Shown here: piece by piece, positions 61,053 to 64,000 of the stretch
How the letters are laid out: each line of letters begins with the position of its first letter
Numbering within the stretch: position 1 is the stretch's first letter
Origin: G963675935 sp963719005
GTDB taxonomy: Bacteria; Planctomycetota; Planctomycetia; Pirellulales; Thermoguttaceae
DNA: 64,000 nucleotides
Direction of reading: 5' to 3'
Assembly (NCBI GenBank): GCA_963719005.1
Contig: CAVRAR010000013.1
Location: 128,391-192,390, forward strand
Program-made: the position numbers and the translations under genes
Notes under the pieces: model-generated
Database searches by the model: none
Seen by the model: the letters and a program-made list of their open reading frames with translations, nothing else
What the model was told of the DNA's origin: nothing

Positions 61053-62814
61053 CGACGCGCTCGACGTATGGCCCGTGAGCGACGAGATGATGGGCTTGAT
61101 CGCGGGAGTCTCGCGCGACAATTTTGCCCGTTTTCACGGCTTGGCTCGCCGTCGCGAACGCTGCGGCGGCGGCCTCGACCTGCTTGCCTGGGGACGGAAG
61201 TACCTGCCCGACCACTTCCAACTGCCGCCGTCGAACATGCACCGCTGGCTGGCCAAGCAGTTCGACGCGGCTCTTCGGACGCGAGGAACCAAAATCAACG
61301 TGCTCGGCCCGCGCGGCGGCGCGAAATCGACCATCGGCACGCTGGCCCTGCCGCTCCGCGCAGCCGTCGAGTGCCAGGAAAACTACATCTGGATCGTCTC
61401 CGACACGAAACACCAGGCCTGCGCCCACCTGGAGAACATCAAGGCCGAATTGCTCGAAAATCGCCGCCTCGCCGCGGACTTCCCCGAGGCCGTCGGGCGC
61501 GGACTCGTCTGGCGCGGCAACTCGATCGTGCTCCGCAACGGCGTGACGATCGAGGCGTTCGGCACGGGCCAGCGAATCCGCGGCCGACGCCGACGCCAGC
61601 ACCGCCCCACGCTGATCGTCTGCGACGACCTGCAAAACGACGGGCACATCCGCTCGCCTTCGCAGCGCGAACATTCCCGCGACTGGTTCCACGGCGCCCT
61701 CTTGAAAGCCGGCACCGCGCGCACCAACGTCGTCAATTTGGCCACCGCGCTGCACCGCGACGCCCTGGCGATGCAGTTGCACCGCACCCCCGGCTGGACC
61801 TCGCGCATCTTCAAGGCGATCGTCCGCTGGCCCGAGAACATGTCGCTCTGGCAGCAATGGGAGGCGATCTACTCGCGCGGGGACTGTCCCAATTCTTGTC
61901 TCAGCAAAAATGGGACTGTCCCCCTTTGCACCACGAGCAATTCCGACTTCCCCGATCGTCGCCCCAGCAAGAACACGCCTCCCCCTCTGCGCGTTCCCGC
62001 TCCGTCCGATCATCATTCATCACTTATCATTCATCATTCCCTCAATTCCCTCGCCGTCGCCCGCAAGTTCTACGAGGAACGCCGGCAAGCGATGGACTGC
62101 GGCGCGATCCTGCTCTGGCCCGAGGTCGAGGATCTTTACACGCTGATGTGCATGAGAGTCGAGGGGGGCCGCACGGCGTTCGAGCGGGAGAAGCAGAACT
62201 CGCCGATCAATCCCGACCTGTGCGAGTGGCCGGAGTCGTACTTCGACGAAACGATCTGGTTCGACGCCTGGCCGGCCAATCTCGCGGTGAAAACGATGGC
62301 GTTGGATCCGAGCAAGGGGAGCGACTCGCGCCGCGGCGACTATTCGGCGCTGGTCGTGCTGGGCGTGGATCGGCAGGGGATGCTGTACGTCGAGGCGGAT
62401 TTGGCGCGTCGGCCGACGCCCGAGATCGTAGCCGATGGCACGGAATGGTTCCGCCGTCATCGGCCCGACGTGTTCGGCGTCGAGGCCAATCAGTTTCAAG
62501 ACCTATTGGCCGGCGAGTTCGAGTCGGCGTTTCGCCGCCAGGGCATTTTGGCCGCCCGGCCAGTGCCGATCGAGAATCACACGTCGAAGCCGGTGCGAAT
62601 CCGCCGCCTCGGCCCATACTTGTCGTCGCATCGCCTGCGATTCAAGTCGAACAGTCCCGGCACGAAGCTTCTGGTCGAGCAGCTTCAAGAATTCCCCATC
62701 GCCGACCACGACGACGGCCCCGACGCGCTGGAGATGGCGTTGCGGCTGGCGGTAGAAGTCGTCAACGGCCGCGCGATCCATGACGGCCTCGGCAGCCGGC
62801 TGCCGGTGGGGTGA
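61039..62814 (+). CDS. terL: Phage large terminase (ATPase/nuclease) with repeat inserts
   Basis: A 591-residue DNA-packaging motor. The ATPase has a Walker A-like VLGPRGGAKSTIGTLALP (about 87-104) and Walker B LIVCDDLQND (about 191). The RuvC-like nuclease has KTMALDPSKGSDSRRGDYSA, FGVEANQFQDLLAGEF and the final DDGPDALEMALRL. Between the domains, about 50 residues derive from repeats: A9 (GDCPNSCLSKNGTVPLC, about 280-295) and a GATGA-type piece (DHHSSLIIHHSLNS, about 324-335). The reading frame stays open across both. Transcribed with the small terminase-like gene; a portal gene would normally follow but is absent here. Confidence 0.82.
   Translation: MIRINDALDVWPVSDEMMGLIAGVSRDNFARFHGLARRRERCGGGLDLLAWGRKYLPDHFQLPPSNMHRWLAKQFDAALRTRGTKINVLGPRGGAKSTIGTLALPLRAAVECQENYIWIVSDTKHQACAHLENIKAELLENRRLAADFPEAVGRGLVWRGNSIVLRNGVTIEAFGTGQRIRGRRRRQHRPTLIVCDDLQNDGHIRSPSQREHSRDWFHGALLKAGTARTNVVNLATALHRDALAMQLHRTPGWTSRIFKAIVRWPENMSLWQQWEAIYSRGDCPNSCLSKNGTVPLCTTSNSDFPDRRPSKNTPPPLRVPAPSDHHSSLIIHHSLNSLAVARKFYEERRQAMDCGAILLWPEVEDLYTLMCMRVEGGRTAFEREKQNSPINPDLCEWPESYFDETIWFDAWPANLAVKTMALDPSKGSDSRRGDYSALVVLGVDRQGMLYVEADLARRPTPEIVADGTEWFRRHRPDVFGVEANQFQDLLAGEFESAFRRQGILAARPVPIENHTSKPVRIRRLGPYLSSHRLRFKSNSPGTKLLVEQLQEFPIADHDDGPDALEMALRLAVEVVNGRAIHDGLGSRLPVG
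61879..61924. repeat. Palindromic repeat A9, in frame in terL
   Basis: GGGGACTGTCCCAATTCTTG...AAAATGGGACTGTCCCC between the ATPase and nuclease domains of the terminase. A second insert of the GATGA type follows at 62010-62042. Confidence 0.85.
62010..62042. repeat. GATGA-type repeat piece, in frame in terL
   Basis: ATCATTCATCACTTATCATTC followed by ATCATTCCCTC, the right half only of the inverted GATGAAT repeat found twice in the ABC-GNAT gene. Confidence 0.65.
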
Positions 62815-62942
62815 GCAGGGATGGGAGATGGTGGATAGACAGCCGCTTGCGGCTTCGCGATGGCCCGTAGCCAACACGCAAACTCGCGGGGCTTGACAAT
62901 TGCCGAACTTTTGCCCAAAGTGATGGGAGTGAAGTCGCTTAG

Positions 62943-63026
62943 GCCGGAGTGGCGGAATGGCAGACGCGCTGGACTCAAAATCCAGTAGCCGTAAAGGCTG
63001 TGAGGGTTCAAGTCCCTCCTCCGGTA
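62943..63026 (+). tRNA. tRNA-Leu(CAA)
   Basis: An 84-nt class II tRNA. Acceptor stem GCCGGAG with CTCCGGT (one G-T pair), D-arm GGCGGAATGGCAGAC, anticodon stem CTGGA/TCCAG around CTCAAAA (anticodon CAA), long variable arm GTAGCCGTAAAGGCTGT, and T-arm GAGGGTTCAAGTCCCTC. CCA not encoded. A tyrosine recombinase gene converges on its 3' end, so it is a probable attachment site. Confidence 0.95.
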
Positions 63027-63031
63027 CTCAT

Positions 63032-63069
63032 AAGGCGTTGTTGCAAAAGAACTTGCGACAACGCCTTTT
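63032..63069 (+). terminator. Terminator of tRNA-Leu(CAA)
   Basis: GGCGTTGT...ACAACGCC stem (63034-63041 with 63058-63065), with an inner TGC/GCG pair, followed by TTTT, starts 8 bases after the tRNA end. Confidence 0.65.
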
Positions 63070-63119
63070 CTGTTGAAGAGAGCAGCACTTTCGCCAGCCA
63101 TTTCGGATTTCACAGGATT

Positions 63120-64000
63120 TCACAAAACTGGGACCATCCGTTTGGAAATCTCCGCTACCGCTTCCCAGTCTTGGGTGTCGATAGCCGCTCGTAGTTGACT
63201 TTCCATTTCCGAACGGGCATCTTGAGCATGACCGTAGCGAGTTGCCACTTCGGACGAGAGGCTGGCCAGAATACGCCGGTAGGTTCGATTGCTTCGCTGC
63301 CTCATTTCTTCGTCTGTTTCCTTGACGTAATTGGTCATGAGGACGGATTCGCTTACCCTGAGGTCGCTGGCGATCTGACGGGCAATATCCTCGCCTCGCC
63401 GGGCGTGCTGCAAAGTGGTCTTGCGAAAAATGTGAACGAACGCCCGTCCCTTGGCGGTGGTCTTTGACCACTCCACGACTCGTTTATAGAACCAACCGCC
63501 AAACCTCTTAGGCTCGAATCCGACTTTCAAACCGTTTGTCACCTTTGGACGATGGGAGTGGAATTGCCGCAGTTGTTCCGTGTAGGCAGCAAAGACAAAC
63601 GGGCTGCTCGTGCGGAAACTCAGCAGTTCTTCGTAGACTGCCTCGGGAAGTCGGAACCATCGTTCGACGCCCCATTTGCCAATGATCTCAAAATGGCGTT
63701 CGTTGCCGATGAGTCGAAGGGAGTCCCAGGTCAACCCTGCCACTTCCGACTTCCTGCACCCAGACCACAAAAACACCTTGGTTGCGGTGGCTGCCAACGG
63801 AACGCCGCCCCAATGGGTTGCCAGATGATCCATGAACGACAGTAGTTCATTGCCATCGAACTGCCGAATTGGGCGTCTGCTTCCCTCGATCCACGTAAAC
63901 TGATTCCAGGGATTGGATTCCAGCAGTTTGCTTGGGTCTACTACACCACGGACGCATTTCCTTTTGAGTGCATTGCGGTTGACCCGCTCGAATGCAGCTT
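63120..64000 (-). CDS. Tyrosine recombinase, C-terminal part (runs off the window)
   Basis: The minus-strand frame is open from the window end to a stop at 63120. Readable residues begin AAFERVNRNALKRKCVRGVV and lead to the catalytic part: FLWSGCRKSEVAGLTWDSL (first Arg), FVHIFRKTTLQHARRG (HxxR) and the nucleophile Tyr in VLMTNYVKETDEE. The expected His/Trp box before the Tyr reads ASDLRVSESV and looks altered. The gene converges on tRNA-Leu(CAA) 94 bp away, so a second integrative element probably extends to the right of the window. Confidence 0.8.
   Translation of the reverse strand, partial: AAFERVNRNALKRKCVRGVVDPSKLLESNPWNQFTWIEGSRRPIRQFDGNELLSFMDHLATHWGGVPLAATATKVFLWSGCRKSEVAGLTWDSLRLIGNERHFEIIGKWGVERWFRLPEAVYEELLSFRTSSPFVFAAYTEQLRQFHSHRPKVTNGLKVGFEPKRFGGWFYKRVVEWSKTTAKGRAFVHIFRKTTLQHARRGEDIARQIASDLRVSESVLMTNYVKETDEEMRQRSNRTYRRILASLSSEVATRYGHAQDARSEMESQLRAAIDTQDWEAVAEISKRMVPVL

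Overview
The window looks like a GC-rich chromosome from a planctomycete, most like the Pirellulales, probably from a long-read or metagenome assembly. Supporting signs are a DUF1559 prepilin gene, a fused AroD-AroE gene, a rho-ribH-nusB-ftsY housekeeping block, phage-like cassettes of a planctomycete type, and a very high density of short palindromic intergenic repeats. Family assignments come from reading motifs, with no database search.

Layout. (1) 1-5770: remnant of a phage-like or integrative element. It has six tightly overlapping small genes, a collagen-like fibre protein, an excisionase-type HTH gene and an integrase decayed by several frameshifts. Hairpin terminators separate some of the genes. 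(2) 5922-14985: tRNA-Leu(UAG) with a 9.0-kb integrative element bounded by a perfect 56-bp direct repeat of the tRNA 3' part. The element carries an intact integrase, two HTH proteins, a primase/helicase-type ATPase broken by one base, iteron-like CGAATAG repeats and a zinc-ribbon cargo region. It has no virion genes, so it resembles a satellite. (3) 15206-19229: a secreted HExxH protein gene broken by a frameshift and again by a 1,033-bp IS630-type element with a clean TA duplication, then a GNAT pair. (4) 19452-20879: an orphan phage portal gene. (5) 21254-31099: membrane and unknown genes, aroDE, and a partial ebo cluster (EboC, EboE, EboF, EboB). (6) 31175-44411: a coiled-coil membrane protein, alpha-L-fucosidase, polA, coaE, hicB with a frameshifted hicA, rho, ribH, nusB, ftsY and a prepilin. 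(7) 45027-54823: membrane, signalling (HD-GYP), isoprenoid-synthase-like, phosphoesterase, ThuA, DoxX, HEAT-repeat, EEP and HD genes. (8) 54903-62814: a co-directional phage-like cassette: promoter, short leader and strong terminator, then HTH, NlpC/P60-like hydrolase, thioredoxin-trypsin fusion, two small membrane proteins, ParB-like, ABC ATPase-GNAT fusion, small terminase-like protein and large terminase. (9) 62943-64000: tRNA-Leu(CAA), its terminator, and the end of another tyrosine recombinase running off the window.

The most striking signal is a set of palindromic repeats (GGGGACTGTCCC...GGGACTGTCCCC and relatives) found between genes and also in frame inside conserved genes: twice in eboE, and once each in an isoprenoid-synthase-like gene, the thioredoxin-trypsin gene, the ABC-GNAT gene and terL. 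They usually sit between conserved domains. Other simple-repeat families enter polA, the ABC-GNAT gene and terL in the same way, and form the C-terminal tails of polA, nusB and two other genes. This resembles the in-frame palindromic elements known in Rickettsia, but with different sequences.

Several otherwise well-preserved genes carry single-base frameshifts (9737, about 16.42 kb, 23.04 kb, 23.32 kb, 39.48 kb, 45.84 kb, 55.15 kb). Some fit homopolymer errors, so raw reads should be checked before calling them pseudogenes.
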